From contig CAWHYF010000006.1 of the NCBI GenBank assembly GCA_963833585.1, positions 124,001 to 188,000 on the forward strand: a stretch of 64,000 nucleotides of DNA, written 5' to 3'. Made by a program: the position numbers and the translations under genes. The notes beneath the pieces are model-generated. The model was not told where the DNA came from. It made no database searches and was given only the letters and a program-made list of their open reading frames with translations. Positions 41,485 through 50,100 of this stretch are shown one piece after another. The stretch comes from Bog-756 sp963833585. Its GTDB lineage: Bacteria > Actinomycetota > Acidimicrobiia > Acidimicrobiales > RAAP-2. Numbering within the stretch: the first letter of the stretch is position 1; every line of letters starts with the position of its first letter.

Positions 41485-42570
41485 ATGGCATCTGAGGTCC
41501 AAGGCGTGGTGGCGATGGCCAAGGGGGAGCCGGTGGCCACGGTGACCATCCTGGTGCCCGAACCGGGCCCGGGCGAGGCGGTGGTGCGGGTCCAGGCCTG
41601 CGGGGTGTGCCACACCGACCTCCACTACCGGGAGGGCGGCATCAACGACGAGTTTCCCTTCCTGCTCGGCCACGAGGCGGCCGGTGTGGTGGAAGCCGTC
41701 GGTGAGGACGTGTCCTCGGTGGCCCCCGGAGACTTCGTGGTCCTCAACTGGCGAGCCGTCTGCGGCCATTGTCGTTCGTGCCGACGGGGCCGCCCCTGGT
41801 ACTGCTTCGACACGTTCAACGCCACCCAGAAGATGACCCTCGCCGATGGGACGCCCCTCGCTCCCGCCCTCGGCATCGGAGCCTTTGCGGAGAAGACCCT
41901 GGTGGCCGCGGGCCAGTGCACCAAGGTCGACCCGTCCGCTCGACCCGAAGCCGTTGGCCTACTGGGTTGCGGGGTGATGGCCGGACTCGGCTCGGCCATG
42001 CTCACCGGTGAGGTGGGTCGCGGGGACTCGGTGGCGGTGTTCGGCTGCGGCGGGGTGGGGTGCGCCGCCATCGCGGGGGCCAGACTGGCCGGGGCGGCCA
42101 GCGTCATCGCCGTCGATCTCGACCCGGGCAAGTTGGACCTGGCCCGCGAGTTCGGGGCCACCGCCGTGGTGGACGCTTCCAGGGAGGACGTGGTGGAAGC
42201 GGTGCGGGCCCTCACCGACGGCCACGGTGCCGACGTGTGCATCGAGGCGGTCGGCAACCCCAAGGTCATGGAGCAGGCCTTCTACGCCCGCGACCTGGCC
42301 GGTACGTTGGTGCAGGTGGGCGTGCCCACCCCCGACATGCGCATCGACTTGCCCATGATCGACTTCTTCGGGCGGGGCGGTCGTCTGAAGCCCAGTTGGT
42401 ACGGCGACTGCCTGCCCTCTCGCGATTTCCCCGTGCTGGTCGACCTCTACCTGCAGGGGCGGCTGGACCTCGGTCGCTTCGTGACCGAGACCATTGGACT
42501 GGCCGACATCGAGGAGGCCTTCCACCGGATGGAGCGGGGCGAGGTCCTGCGGTCGGTCGTCGTCCTGTGA
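41485..42570 (+). CDS. mscR: S-(hydroxymethyl)mycothiol dehydrogenase
   Basis: This 361-residue zinc-dependent, class III-like alcohol dehydrogenase oxidises the formaldehyde-mycothiol adduct with NAD+. Catalytic zinc ligands lie in 'ACGVCHTDLHY' (about residue 37) and 'LLGHEAAGVVEAVG'. The four-cysteine structural zinc lobe is 'CGHCRSCRRGRPWYC'. The NAD fold has 'VAVFGCGGVGCAAIAGARLAGA' in two parts. 'FDTFNATQKMTLADGTPLAPALGIGAFAEKTLV' is typical of MscR. An AGGAG site precedes the ATG. The partner metallo-hydrolase gene overlaps its stop codon, as in other mycothiol producers. Confidence 0.93.
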   Translation: MASEVQGVVAMAKGEPVATVTILVPEPGPGEAVVRVQACGVCHTDLHYREGGINDEFPFLLGHEAAGVVEAVGEDVSSVAPGDFVVLNWRAVCGHCRSCRRGRPWYCFDTFNATQKMTLADGTPLAPALGIGAFAEKTLVAAGQCTKVDPSARPEAVGLLGCGVMAGLGSAMLTGEVGRGDSVAVFGCGGVGCAAIAGARLAGAASVIAVDLDPGKLDLAREFGATAVVDASREDVVEAVRALTDGHGADVCIEAVGNPKVMEQAFYARDLAGTLVQVGVPTPDMRIDLPMIDFFGRGGRLKPSWYGDCLPSRDFPVLVDLYLQGRLDLGRFVTETIGLADIEEAFHRMERGEVLRSVVVL

Positions 42571-43190
42571 CCATCCGTCGGGTGGTGACCTCGGGGACCT
42601 TCTCCCTCGACGGGGAGGACTTCGAGGTCGACAACAACATCTGGATCGTCGGCGACGACTCCGAGGTGGTGGTGATCGACGCCGCCCACGACCACCGCCC
42701 CGTTGTGGAGGCCGTGGCGGGACGGCGCACCGTCGCCGTCGTGGCCACCCACGGGCACAACGACCACATCAACGCCGCCGCCGCGCTCGCCGAGGCGCTG
42801 GACGCGCCGGTCTGGCTGCATCCGGACGACCGCATGCTGTGGGACGTGGTCTACCCCCACCGGGCCCCGGACGGCGCACTGTCCGACGGCATGACCATGG
42901 CGGCCGGGGGCACCGAACTGTCGGTGCTCCACACCCCCGGCCACTCCCCCGGGGGGTGCTGCCTCTACGACCGGGCCGGCGCGGTCCTGTTCTCCGGCGA
43001 CACGCTGTTCAAAGGAGGGCCTGGGGCCACGGGCCGCAGCTTCTCCGATTTTCCCACCATCATCGAGTCCATCCGCAACCGACTGCTGGTGCTGCCGGGG
43101 GCCACCCGGGTGCTCACCGGACACGGGGACGAGACCACCATCGGAGCGGAAGCCCCCCATCTGACCGAATGGATCCACCAGCAGACGTGA
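42567..43190 (+). CDS. MBL-fold metallo-hydrolase partner of MscR
   Basis: The 207-residue metallo-beta-lactamase-fold protein has the metal motif T-H-G-H-N-D-H (about residues 61-67), then 'HTPGHSPGGCCLY', 'LFSGDTLFKGGPGATG' and a final 'LTGHGDETTIG'. It belongs to the glyoxalase II-like branch. Relatives sit next to mscR in actinobacteria and probably hydrolyse S-formylmycothiol to formate and mycothiol, though this is inferred from context. The GTG start overlaps the mscR stop codon (GTGA), so translation is coupled. Confidence 0.88.
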   Translation: MTIRRVVTSGTFSLDGEDFEVDNNIWIVGDDSEVVVIDAAHDHRPVVEAVAGRRTVAVVATHGHNDHINAAAALAEALDAPVWLHPDDRMLWDVVYPHRAPDGALSDGMTMAAGGTELSVLHTPGHSPGGCCLYDRAGAVLFSGDTLFKGGPGATGRSFSDFPTIIESIRNRLLVLPGATRVLTGHGDETTIGAEAPHLTEWIHQQT

Positions 43191-43308
43191 CCACGGCGCG
43201 TGTACCGCCTGCCCGACGGGTCCGTCCGCCGGCCGGGTCCCTGGCGATTGACAGTCCTGGGACCCCGGGATCTACTGGATGCCGACAATCTCCCGGGGAG
43301 GCGGAACC

Positions 43309-44703
43309 ATGACTGCCATCGAGACCCAAAGGGTGGAAGCACTGCGCACCGCGCTCAACGGGGAGGTGTCACTCCCCGGTTCCTCGCTCTACGACGAGGC
43401 CGTGGCCATCTGGAACGGGGTGATCGACCGCCGACCGGCCGTCGTGGCCAGCTGCCGGGACGCCCACGACGTTGCGGCCGCCATGACACTGGCCCGGGAG
43501 GCCGGTCTCGAGGTCTCGGTGCGGGGAGGAGGGCACAACTACGCCGGATACGCCCTGTGCGACGGCGGCCTGATGATCGACCTAACCCCCATGAAGGGCG
43601 TCCGGGTGGACCCGGATGCCCGCAGGGCGTCCTGCGGAGGGGGCACCACCTGGGCCGAACTCGACGCGGCCACCCAGGCCCACGGCCTCGCCGTGCCGGG
43701 CGGATTCATTAGCCACACCGGAGTGGCCGGCCTGACCCTCGGGGGAGGGTTCGGGTGGTTGTCCCGACTGGCCGGACTGTCGGCCGACAATCTCGTCGGG
43801 GCCGAGGTGGTCGTGGCGGACGGTCGGGTGCTTCACGCCTCCGCCGACGAGCACCGCGATCTCTTCTGGGCCATCCGGGGGGGAGGCGGCAACTTCGGCG
43901 TCGTCACCGAATTCGAGTTCGCTCTGCACCAGGTGGGCCCCATGGTGCAGCTGGCGCTGTACCTGTTCAGCCCGGAGCAGGGAGCGGCGATGTTCCGGTT
44001 CGCCCGGGAGTTCGTCCGGGACCTCCCCGACGACGGTCAGGTCTTCCTGGCCGGCCTCAGCGCCCCCCCGGAACCCTTTGTTCCCGCCGAGCTGCAGCTC
44101 ACTCCGGTCTTCGGGCTCGTTGTGGTGGGGCTCGGTGCCGAGGGGGCGCACGCCGAGCTGATCGCCCCGATCACGGCAGCCCTGGAACCGGTGGTCGAGC
44201 TGGTCACCCCCATCCCCTATGTCGCTCTGCAGCAGATGTTCGACGCGTCGGCACCTTGGGGTTTGTGCTCCTACGAGAAGGCGGTCTACCTCGACGAGCT
44301 CACCGACGGTGTCATCGACACCATCCTCGAGCACCAGGCCCGGAAGATGTCGCCCCTCTCCTTCGTGCCGATCTTCAACTTCGGCGGGGCCTTCCGGCGG
44401 GCTGACGACGAGGCGACCGCGTTCGGTGGGTCCCGCGACACCGGTTACGTCATCAACATCTCGGCCACCACACCGTCCCCCGAGGAGTTCGAGGCCGAAC
44501 GTCAGTGGGTCCGGGACTACTGGTCAGCCCTGGTCCCCCACGCGGCGGGTGTCGGCAGTTACGTGAACTTCATGTCCGAGTACGACGAGGACCGCATCCG
44601 GAGCGCCTACGGAGCCAAGTACCCGCGTCTCCAGGCCATCAAGGCGATCTACGACCCTGACAACGTCTTCCATCTGAATCCGAACATCAGGCCCGCGACC
44701 TAA
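43309..44703 (+). CDS. FAD-binding oxidoreductase, berberine-bridge type
   Basis: The 464-residue protein has the p-cresol methylhydroxylase-type FAD domain. 'RRPAVVASCRDAHDVAAAMTLAREAGLEVSVRGGGHNYAGYALCDGG' (parts) includes the histidine for covalent FAD (about residue 70), and 'GVAGLTLGGGFGWLSRLAGLSADNL' follows. No cysteine is in the second motif, so FAD is probably linked only through His, as in 6-hydroxy-D-nicotine oxidase-like members. The C-terminal BBE segment 'VGSYVNFMSEYDEDRIRSAYG...LKAIYDPDNVFHLNPNI' is intact. A GGGGAGGCGG site precedes this ATG. Substrates of bacterial members vary (sugars, alkaloids, polyketides). Confidence 0.88.
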   Translation: MTAIETQRVEALRTALNGEVSLPGSSLYDEAVAIWNGVIDRRPAVVASCRDAHDVAAAMTLAREAGLEVSVRGGGHNYAGYALCDGGLMIDLTPMKGVRVDPDARRASCGGGTTWAELDAATQAHGLAVPGGFISHTGVAGLTLGGGFGWLSRLAGLSADNLVGAEVVVADGRVLHASADEHRDLFWAIRGGGGNFGVVTEFEFALHQVGPMVQLALYLFSPEQGAAMFRFAREFVRDLPDDGQVFLAGLSAPPEPFVPAELQLTPVFGLVVVGLGAEGAHAELIAPITAALEPVVELVTPIPYVALQQMFDASAPWGLCSYEKAVYLDELTDGVIDTILEHQARKMSPLSFVPIFNFGGAFRRADDEATAFGGSRDTGYVINISATTPSPEEFEAERQWVRDYWSALVPHAAGVGSYVNFMSEYDEDRIRSAYGAKYPRLQAIKAIYDPDNVFHLNPNIRPAT

Positions 44704-44727
44704 CGGCGCCTCCTCCCCGGCACGGCA

Positions 44728-45579
44728 TCAGTCGAACCGGAACTCGCCCTGGTCGATCACAGTCTCCCCGCGCCCGCTCACCGTGCGGAACCGGGCGGTG
44801 GGTCCGTCCACCCACATCGAGACGGTCAACGTCTCCCCGGGGTAGGTCGGTCGGGAGAACCGGCCGTGCATGGACCGGAACCGGTCGGGGTCGGATTCAC
44901 AGAGGGCGTGCAGGAGGGCCCGGCCGGTGAAACCGTAGGTGCACAAGCCGTGAAGGATGGGACGCTCGAATCCGGCCCGTCGGGCGAACACGGGATCGGA
45001 ATGGAGCGGGTTGCGGTCCCCCGAAAGCCGGTAGACCAGCGCCTGGTCGGGGCGGGTGGCGTAGGTGACTACGTGGTCGGGAGGACCGCCCGGCCAGGGT
45101 GCTGCACCCGCAGCCGGGCCACGCTCCCCGCCGAACCCCCCCTCGCCCCGCAGGAAGAGCCCATTGGTGGTCTTCCACGCCGGCCCACCGGTGTCCACGT
45201 AACGCGCCGTCGACTCGGTGACCACCAGGGCACCGGAGCCTTTGTCGTAGATCCCGGTGACGGTGGCCGAGGAGCTGACCGTCCCATGGGGTGGGATGGC
45301 GCCGAACAGCTCGATCCCCTCCTCCCCGTGGAGGAGCAGGGCAGGATCGAAGGTCCCGAGCTCCAGGCCCCGCGGGGACCCTCCCCCCAGGACCGTGGCG
45401 AAGGTGGGCAGCACCCGTTGGGACCGATCGGCCGAGTTCTCGGTGGTGAACTCCAGCTCGTGGTCGGGGGCCAGCGAGCCGGCCCCCACACCGAGGGCGT
45501 AGAGGAGGGAGTCGGTCGCGGTCCACGACCGCTCCACCGGTTCGGAGTTCATGCCGACCACGTTCAGATTGAGGGCCAC
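44728..45579 (-). CDS. MaoC-like enoyl-CoA hydratase 2
   Basis: The 283-residue protein has two hotdog domains. The C-terminal one carries the hydratase 2 motif 'YRLSGDRNPLHSDPVFARRAGFERPILHGLCTYGFTGRALL' (parts; catalytic Asp and His in G-D-x-N-P-L-H). The N-terminal half has 'TATDSLLYALGVGAGS' and 'LPTFATVLGG'. This is the peroxisomal MFE-2 hydratase/ChsH-like layout, which hydrates 2-enoyl-CoA to (R)-3-hydroxyacyl-CoA. The start is a GTG preceded by GGAGG; a longer frame upstream is not conserved. It opens the acyl-CoA catabolic part of the window. Confidence 0.9.
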   Translation of the reverse strand: MALNLNVVGMNSEPVERSWTATDSLLYALGVGAGSLAPDHELEFTTENSADRSQRVLPTFATVLGGGSPRGLELGTFDPALLLHGEEGIELFGAIPPHGTVSSSATVTGIYDKGSGALVVTESTARYVDTGGPAWKTTNGLFLRGEGGFGGERGPAAGAAPWPGGPPDHVVTYATRPDQALVYRLSGDRNPLHSDPVFARRAGFERPILHGLCTYGFTGRALLHALCESDPDRFRSMHGRFSRPTYPGETLTVSMWVDGPTARFRTVSGRGETVIDQGEFRFD

Positions 45580-45894
45580 CGGACCTCCGCTGCTCACCGC
45601 CGGGCACCAAGCGCCGGCTGACGATCGTACCCCCACGGCCGTCACTTGGGCGTGGAGCGGTCTTCGACCGTTTGTCCGCCGATGGACGTCGGACCGCCCG
45701 GCCCTGGCGCCGTCGGTGCGCTAGGTCCGGGTGTGGCGGCGATGGGACGCCATGGTCCACCGGTCGGGGCGCCCGGTCACCCACTCCTCACCGTCTGGTC
45801 ATCGTTTCATGACATCTCGGGTCGACACTGCCGGAGACAGGGATCCACCGGCTGGCTCCGACCCGGAGCGAGCCCTACGGGCAGGGAGAGGGTC
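45580..45894. other. Divergent intergenic region
   Basis: The 315 nt between the MaoC gene (minus) and the metal-binding-like membrane protein gene (plus) contain a small hairpin CGGTC-TTC-GACCG at about 45658 followed by TTTGT, and a TACGAT hexamer on the minus strand about 45 nt before the MaoC start. No ORF is supported. Confidence 0.35.
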
Positions 45895-46743
45895 ATGGGA
45901 CGGTCAGGCAATCGATGGACGGCACGTTGGGCCTCGCTGCCGCTGTGGCCCCGCCTGTGGTGGGCATCGGTGGCCGTGGTGGCCGTGGCCGCGGGCATCG
46001 CTCTGGTCTCCGTGGCCGTGTACGGGCCCCCGGTGTCGACGTCGGCGGCGTCCGGGCCGCCCCCCGGTTCCGGGTCCATGACGCCTCCCACCTCGGCCTC
46101 GACGGGCGGCGCCAGTTCGCCCCCGATGCCCTCCATGGGCACCACCGCCTCGGCGATCTGCCCCAACGTGGCCGACACCACCACGATGTCCGACGGTATG
46201 GTCATGGCCCCCGTTCCGAGTGGACCCCCCACTGCGGCCCAGCAGGCCGCCGCCCACCAACTGGTGGCGGAGACCACCGCCGAACTGAGGCAGTACGGCA
46301 GCCTCTCGGCCGCCACCACAGCCGGTTACGTACCGGCCACCAACCCCTCGGGCTACGTGGTCCACTACGCCAACTGGCAGACGGTCAGGGCGGGCACGGT
46401 GCTGGACCCTGCCCACCCCTCGGCGCTGGTCTACGCCAACACGGTCGACGGGCCGGTGCTGCTGGGCGCGATGTTCATGGGGCCGGGTCCCTGCCAGCCC
46501 GGACCAGACGTCGGTGGACCGCTGACCCAGTGGCACGCCCACGACAACCTGTGTCTGTCCGCCGCTCATCAGGTGGTGGGGCGGTCGGGCGCCGACGGCA
46601 CGTGCACGTCGGGGGTCCACAACACCAGCACCTACTTCATGTTGCACGTCTGGACCGCCCCGTCGCTGGCCGCCGGTCACCAGTTCGAGCCCGACCTGAC
46701 CCGGGCCGAGATCGCGCCGATCATCGAGACCGGCCGGTCATGA
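45895..46743 (+). CDS. Membrane-anchored extracytoplasmic protein with Met/His-rich segments
   Basis: The 282-residue protein has one N-terminal membrane segment (about residues 22-44), then a Ser/Pro/Gly linker. A Met-rich stretch ('PPMPSMGTTASAICPNV', 'TTTMSDGMVMAP') precedes the globular part, whose landmarks are 'LVYANTVDGPVLLGAMFMGPG', 'PLTQWHAHDNLCLS' and 'FMLHVWTAPSLAAGHQFEPDL' (parts). The H-A-H-D-N and H-V-W motifs could bind a metal. I do not recognise a named family. A GGGAGAG site precedes the ATG. Its stop overlaps the next gene as ATGA, so it works with the following multi-span membrane protein. Confidence 0.65.
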   Translation: MGRSGNRWTARWASLPLWPRLWWASVAVVAVAAGIALVSVAVYGPPVSTSAASGPPPGSGSMTPPTSASTGGASSPPMPSMGTTASAICPNVADTTTMSDGMVMAPVPSGPPTAAQQAAAHQLVAETTAELRQYGSLSAATTAGYVPATNPSGYVVHYANWQTVRAGTVLDPAHPSALVYANTVDGPVLLGAMFMGPGPCQPGPDVGGPLTQWHAHDNLCLSAAHQVVGRSGADGTCTSGVHNTSTYFMLHVWTAPSLAAGHQFEPDLTRAEIAPIIETGRS

Positions 46744-47744
46744 CCGGCCCGCGAGCCCGACGACCCGGCGGGACCGGCGTACGCACCGTCCGGACGGCGC
46801 TCGGCGTGCTCTGGCTGTTGGACGGTCTCCTGCAGCTGCAGCCCAAGCTGTTCGGCCCGACCTTTGCCCATGGGGTGATCATGCCCTCGGCGATGGGACA
46901 GCCGGCCGTCCTGGGACAGACCATCGACCAGATGGCCCACCTGATCTCGGTGCAGCCCGCCCTGGTCGACGCGCTCTTCGCCGGGTTGCAGCTGCTCATC
47001 GGGATCGGCCTGCTGATCCAGGACACGGTCAAACCCGCTCTGGCCCTGTCCGTCGGATGGGCCCTCGGAGTATGGGTGCTCGGCGAAGGGATGGGGGGCC
47101 TCCTCACCGGATCGGCGCTCCCCCTGACCGGGGCGCCCGGTGCCGCGCTGCTCTACGCCATGGTGTCCGTCCTCGTCTGGCCGACGTCCAAGCCTCCCCG
47201 GATCGTGGGCGGACCGGCCGGAGCCCCGGCGGCCCGGGGTCCGCTCGGACCCTGGGCCGGGCGGTGGGCCTGGGCGCTCTACTGGACCGGCTCGGGTGTC
47301 TTGTGGCTGCTGCCGTCGGGTCGGGCCCCGGGCACCGTCTCGGGGGCCATCAGCGCCGCCGGCGCGGGGGAGCCGACGTGGCTGGCCCGGCTCGAGCAGG
47401 GCGCCTCCCACGCGGTGGGCTCGAACGGCGGCTCGCTGGCCGTCCTGCTCGGGATCGTGTCGGTGGTGGTCGGCACCGGGCCGCTGCTCGTCCGTCACTA
47501 CGCTCCGTTCCTGGTCGTCGGCGCCGCCCTGGCTCTGGACTACTGGGTCTTCGGCCAGGCCTTCGGCCAGATGTTCACGGGGATCGGGACCGATCCCAGC
47601 ACGGGGCCGCTGGTCCTCCTGTTGGCCTTGGCCATCAGCCCCGCCCCACCGGTCCGGGTCCAGGCCCCGACGACCGGCACCACGGGTCTGCGGCCGGTCC
47701 CCGATCACGACGCGGCCAGGGCTCTGGTCGGCAGCGCCGGCTGA
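46740..47744 (+). CDS. Multi-span membrane protein, partner of the Met/His-rich protein
   Basis: The 334-residue protein has about eight hydrophobic segments arranged in two similar halves. Each half opens with a Trp-rich helix: 'VRTALGVLWLLDGLLQLQP' (about residue 18) and 'WAWALYWTGSGVLWLLPSG' (about residue 180). Each half then has 'AGLQLLIGIGLL' or 'LLGIVSVVVGTGPLL' and a helix with a conserved aromatic ('GWALGVWVLGEGMG', 'LALDYWVFGQAFGQ'). The duplication suggests a transporter or redox-type membrane core. No family is recognised. The start is translationally coupled (ATGA) to the upstream gene. The two probably form one complex; metal handling is only a guess. Confidence 0.65.
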   Translation: MTGPRARRPGGTGVRTVRTALGVLWLLDGLLQLQPKLFGPTFAHGVIMPSAMGQPAVLGQTIDQMAHLISVQPALVDALFAGLQLLIGIGLLIQDTVKPALALSVGWALGVWVLGEGMGGLLTGSALPLTGAPGAALLYAMVSVLVWPTSKPPRIVGGPAGAPAARGPLGPWAGRWAWALYWTGSGVLWLLPSGRAPGTVSGAISAAGAGEPTWLARLEQGASHAVGSNGGSLAVLLGIVSVVVGTGPLLVRHYAPFLVVGAALALDYWVFGQAFGQMFTGIGTDPSTGPLVLLLALAISPAPPVRVQAPTTGTTGLRPVPDHDAARALVGSAG

Positions 47745-47753
47745 ACCCGGGTT

Positions 47754-47784
47754 GGGCACCGACGGCCACCGGACGTCGGTGCCC
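47754..47784. terminator. Strong hairpin between convergent genes
   Basis: A perfect 11-bp stem GGGCACCGACG/CGTCGGTGCCC with a 9-nt loop fills most of the 54-nt gap between two convergent genes. No T-run. Confidence 0.65.
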
Positions 47785-47798
47785 GTCCGGGAGTCGGG

Positions 47799-49106
47799 TC
47801 AGGCCAGGCCCGGTCCGGTCCTGGCGGCGGCGGTCACCCGGGCGGCGATCGCCGCGTAGGCGGCCAGATCTCGGTCGTCGGCGGGTCGGCCGACATGGGT
47901 GACGGGGTCGACATCGGTGGCCTCGGCCCGGAGGGCCCCGGCCCGACACTGGTCCACGGCACGGGTGGCGAAGGGGTCGAACCGGTAGTGCCGCATGGCG
48001 TTCCCGTGGGTGATGCGATCGATCAGGTCATCGTCCAGATCGGCCATCAGCGCGCTCACCACCTCCGGGGCCTGGGGCCAGATTCCGTCCGAGTGCGGAT
48101 AGTCGGACTCCCAGCAGATGTTGTCGAGGTTGAAGGCGTCGAGATGGGCCAGACCCACCGGCTCCTTGATGAAGCAGCAGAGGATGTTCCGTCGGAACAC
48201 CTCGGCCGGCCCACTGATGCCGTCGGGGAACTGGTGCCGGGTCCAACCACCGTGCCGCTCGAACACGTGCTCGGACCGCCACAGGAAGTAGGGAATCCAT
48301 CCGATGTCGCCTTCGGTCAGTGAGAAACGGAGCTCGGGGAAGCGGGAGAAGGCGTCGCACCAGATGAGATCGACCATCGTAAAGATGGAAGCCACCGACG
48401 ACAGCGAGATGCTCACGCTGGCCGGGGCGTCCGCCGAGGTGTGGGAGGCCCGGGACGACGAGCCCACGTGGCAGCAGAGCACCGTGCCCTCGTCGCAACA
48501 GGCGGCGAACAGCGGATCCCAGTAGCGGCTGTGGATGCTGGCCATCCCCAACGCGTCGGGGTTCTCCGAGAAGGTGACGGCATGGCACCCCTTGGCCGCC
48601 AGCCGTCTGACCTCGGCGGCGGCCCGGTCGGCGTCGTAGAGGGGCAGCAGCCCGCAGGGGATGAACCGATCGGGATAGGCCCCGCACCACTCGTCCACAT
48701 GCCAGTCGTTGTAGGCGGCGATCATGATGTCGTTGACCGACCGATCCGGCCCCTGGCTCAGCACCTGGCCGGAGAATCCCGGCCAGTTGGGGAAATTGAG
48801 TCCGGCCAGCTGCCCCCCGGCGCTCATGTCGCGGACCCGCTGGTGGACGTCGTAACAGCCCGGTCGCATCTCGTCGTAGCGGCTGGCGTCGATATTGAAG
48901 TAGGCCGGGCTCTTGCCGGCCACGGCGTTGAGCCCGAGATTGCGGCCGCGGACGTCCCCGTAGTACCACTGCTCGCTGCCGGTCTCCTCCACCACCACCC
49001 GGGGCGCCCGATCCCGGTACCGGGCCGGGACATGGGCGTCGAACATGTCGGCCGGCTCGGCGATGTGGTCGTCGACGCTGATCAGGATCAGGTCCTCTGG
49101 CTGCAT
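47799..49106 (-). CDS. Amidohydrolase family 2 protein (paralogue A)
   Basis: The 435-residue TIM-barrel metallo-hydrolase of the amidohydrolase 2/ACMSD-like type has the first metal motif near the start ('ISVDDHIAEPADMF', D-x-H). 'LNFPNWPGFSGQ' and 'AYNDWHVDEWCGAYPDRFIPCGLLPL' follow, then 'CCHVGSSS' (metal His) and 'LTEGDIGWIPYF'. The final metal Asp lies in 'CWESDYPHSDGIWPQAP'. It is closely related to a second gene at 52.8-54.1 kb. Homologues occur in degradation clusters for aromatic or alicyclic compounds, where they hydrolyse or decarboxylate ring-derived intermediates. The start follows a GAGGGGG ribosome-binding site. Downstream is a strong hairpin. Confidence 0.88.
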   Translation of the reverse strand: MQPEDLILISVDDHIAEPADMFDAHVPARYRDRAPRVVVEETGSEQWYYGDVRGRNLGLNAVAGKSPAYFNIDASRYDEMRPGCYDVHQRVRDMSAGGQLAGLNFPNWPGFSGQVLSQGPDRSVNDIMIAAYNDWHVDEWCGAYPDRFIPCGLLPLYDADRAAAEVRRLAAKGCHAVTFSENPDALGMASIHSRYWDPLFAACCDEGTVLCCHVGSSSRASHTSADAPASVSISLSSVASIFTMVDLIWCDAFSRFPELRFSLTEGDIGWIPYFLWRSEHVFERHGGWTRHQFPDGISGPAEVFRRNILCCFIKEPVGLAHLDAFNLDNICWESDYPHSDGIWPQAPEVVSALMADLDDDLIDRITHGNAMRHYRFDPFATRAVDQCRAGALRAEATDVDPVTHVGRPADDRDLAAYAAIAARVTAAARTGPGLA

Positions 49107-49269
49107 CGGTCCCCCTCGGGATTCGGCGTCGACGGTGGTCGCGGCCCCCGGCACCCCGGGAAGATGGTGCCCCAGGGTGGCCGCCGCCGCAAGCAGTGGC
49201 GGCCTTCCCCGCCGCGACCGCCGGACCTCCCTCGACCCCCCGGACGTCGGGGGAAGGGGCGCCGGGAGG

Positions 49270-50087
49270 TCAGAGCCGGCCGTCGGGACGGATCGTCTCG
49301 GGGATCCACCCCGGGGCCCGGCGCTCCTTGAAGGCCTGCCAGCCTTCGGTCCGCTCCACCAGGTCGAGGCTGTGCTCCATGGCCTGGCGGTCGTAAGTGC
49401 CGTAGAAGGCGTCCATCGCCTTCTTCACCTCGGCGCGCGCCCCGGGGCCGCGTAGCAGCACTGGGCCAGGGCCGCCAGGGCCTCGTCCTCCAACCGGTCG
49501 TGAGGGGCGGCGCGGGCCACCAACCCCCAGTCGAGGGCGGTGGCCGTGTCGATCTGGCGGCCGGTCAGGAGAAAGTCCCGGGCCCGGGCTGGTCCGATCT
49601 GGCGGGGCAGGATCTGGGCGTAGTAGGTGTCGGCGATGCCCCGGAGCAGCTCGGGGGCCCGGAAGGTGGCCCGCTCGCTGGCCACTGCCACGTCGGCCAA
49701 CAAGGTGATCATCAGGCCGCCGCCCTGGCACAAGCCGTTGACCGCCACCACCACCGGCTTCGGCGACCGGCGGACGGCGTCGAAGGGCAGGACGTCCATC
49801 CCGAGGAGACCCAGCCCCTCCCAGGTGTCCTCGGTGGCATTCCCGAGGTCCCCCCCGGTGATGAAGGTCTCCCCTTCCGCCCCGATCAGCAGGCCGACCA
49901 GGTCGGCACTGCGGTTCACCTGGGCGATGGCGTGGCGGATCCCGAAGTACATGGCCGGGGTGAGGGTGTTCTTGTAGGCCGGGCGGTCCACCACCAGGCG
50001 GGCGAACGGCGGGATCCGCTCGAACCGGAGGTACGGCGTGCCGCACCAGTCCCCGTGGGGCGGGCGGGGTGGCCCGGCGCCGGTCAC
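49270..50087 (-). pseudogene. Enoyl-CoA hydratase/isomerase, one frameshift
   Basis: The crotonase-fold protein reads cleanly to about 49460, with 'TPYLRFERIPPFARLVVDRP', the oxyanion regions 'ETFITGGDLGN' and 'VVAVNGLCQGGGLMITLLADVAVAS', and 'LPRQIGPARARDFLLTGRQID'. The remainder ('GARAEVKKAMDAFYGTYDRQ' to 'IRPDGRL') lies in another frame; adding one G at about 49460 restores a 272-residue protein. The first catalytic Glu of hydratases is not obvious in 'FRAPELLRGIADTYYAQILPR', so it may be an isomerase. It lies 14 nt after the acyl-CoA dehydrogenase gene and ends 163 nt before the amidohydrolase. Confidence 0.82.
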
Positions 50088-50100
50088 CGCCCCCTCGCCC

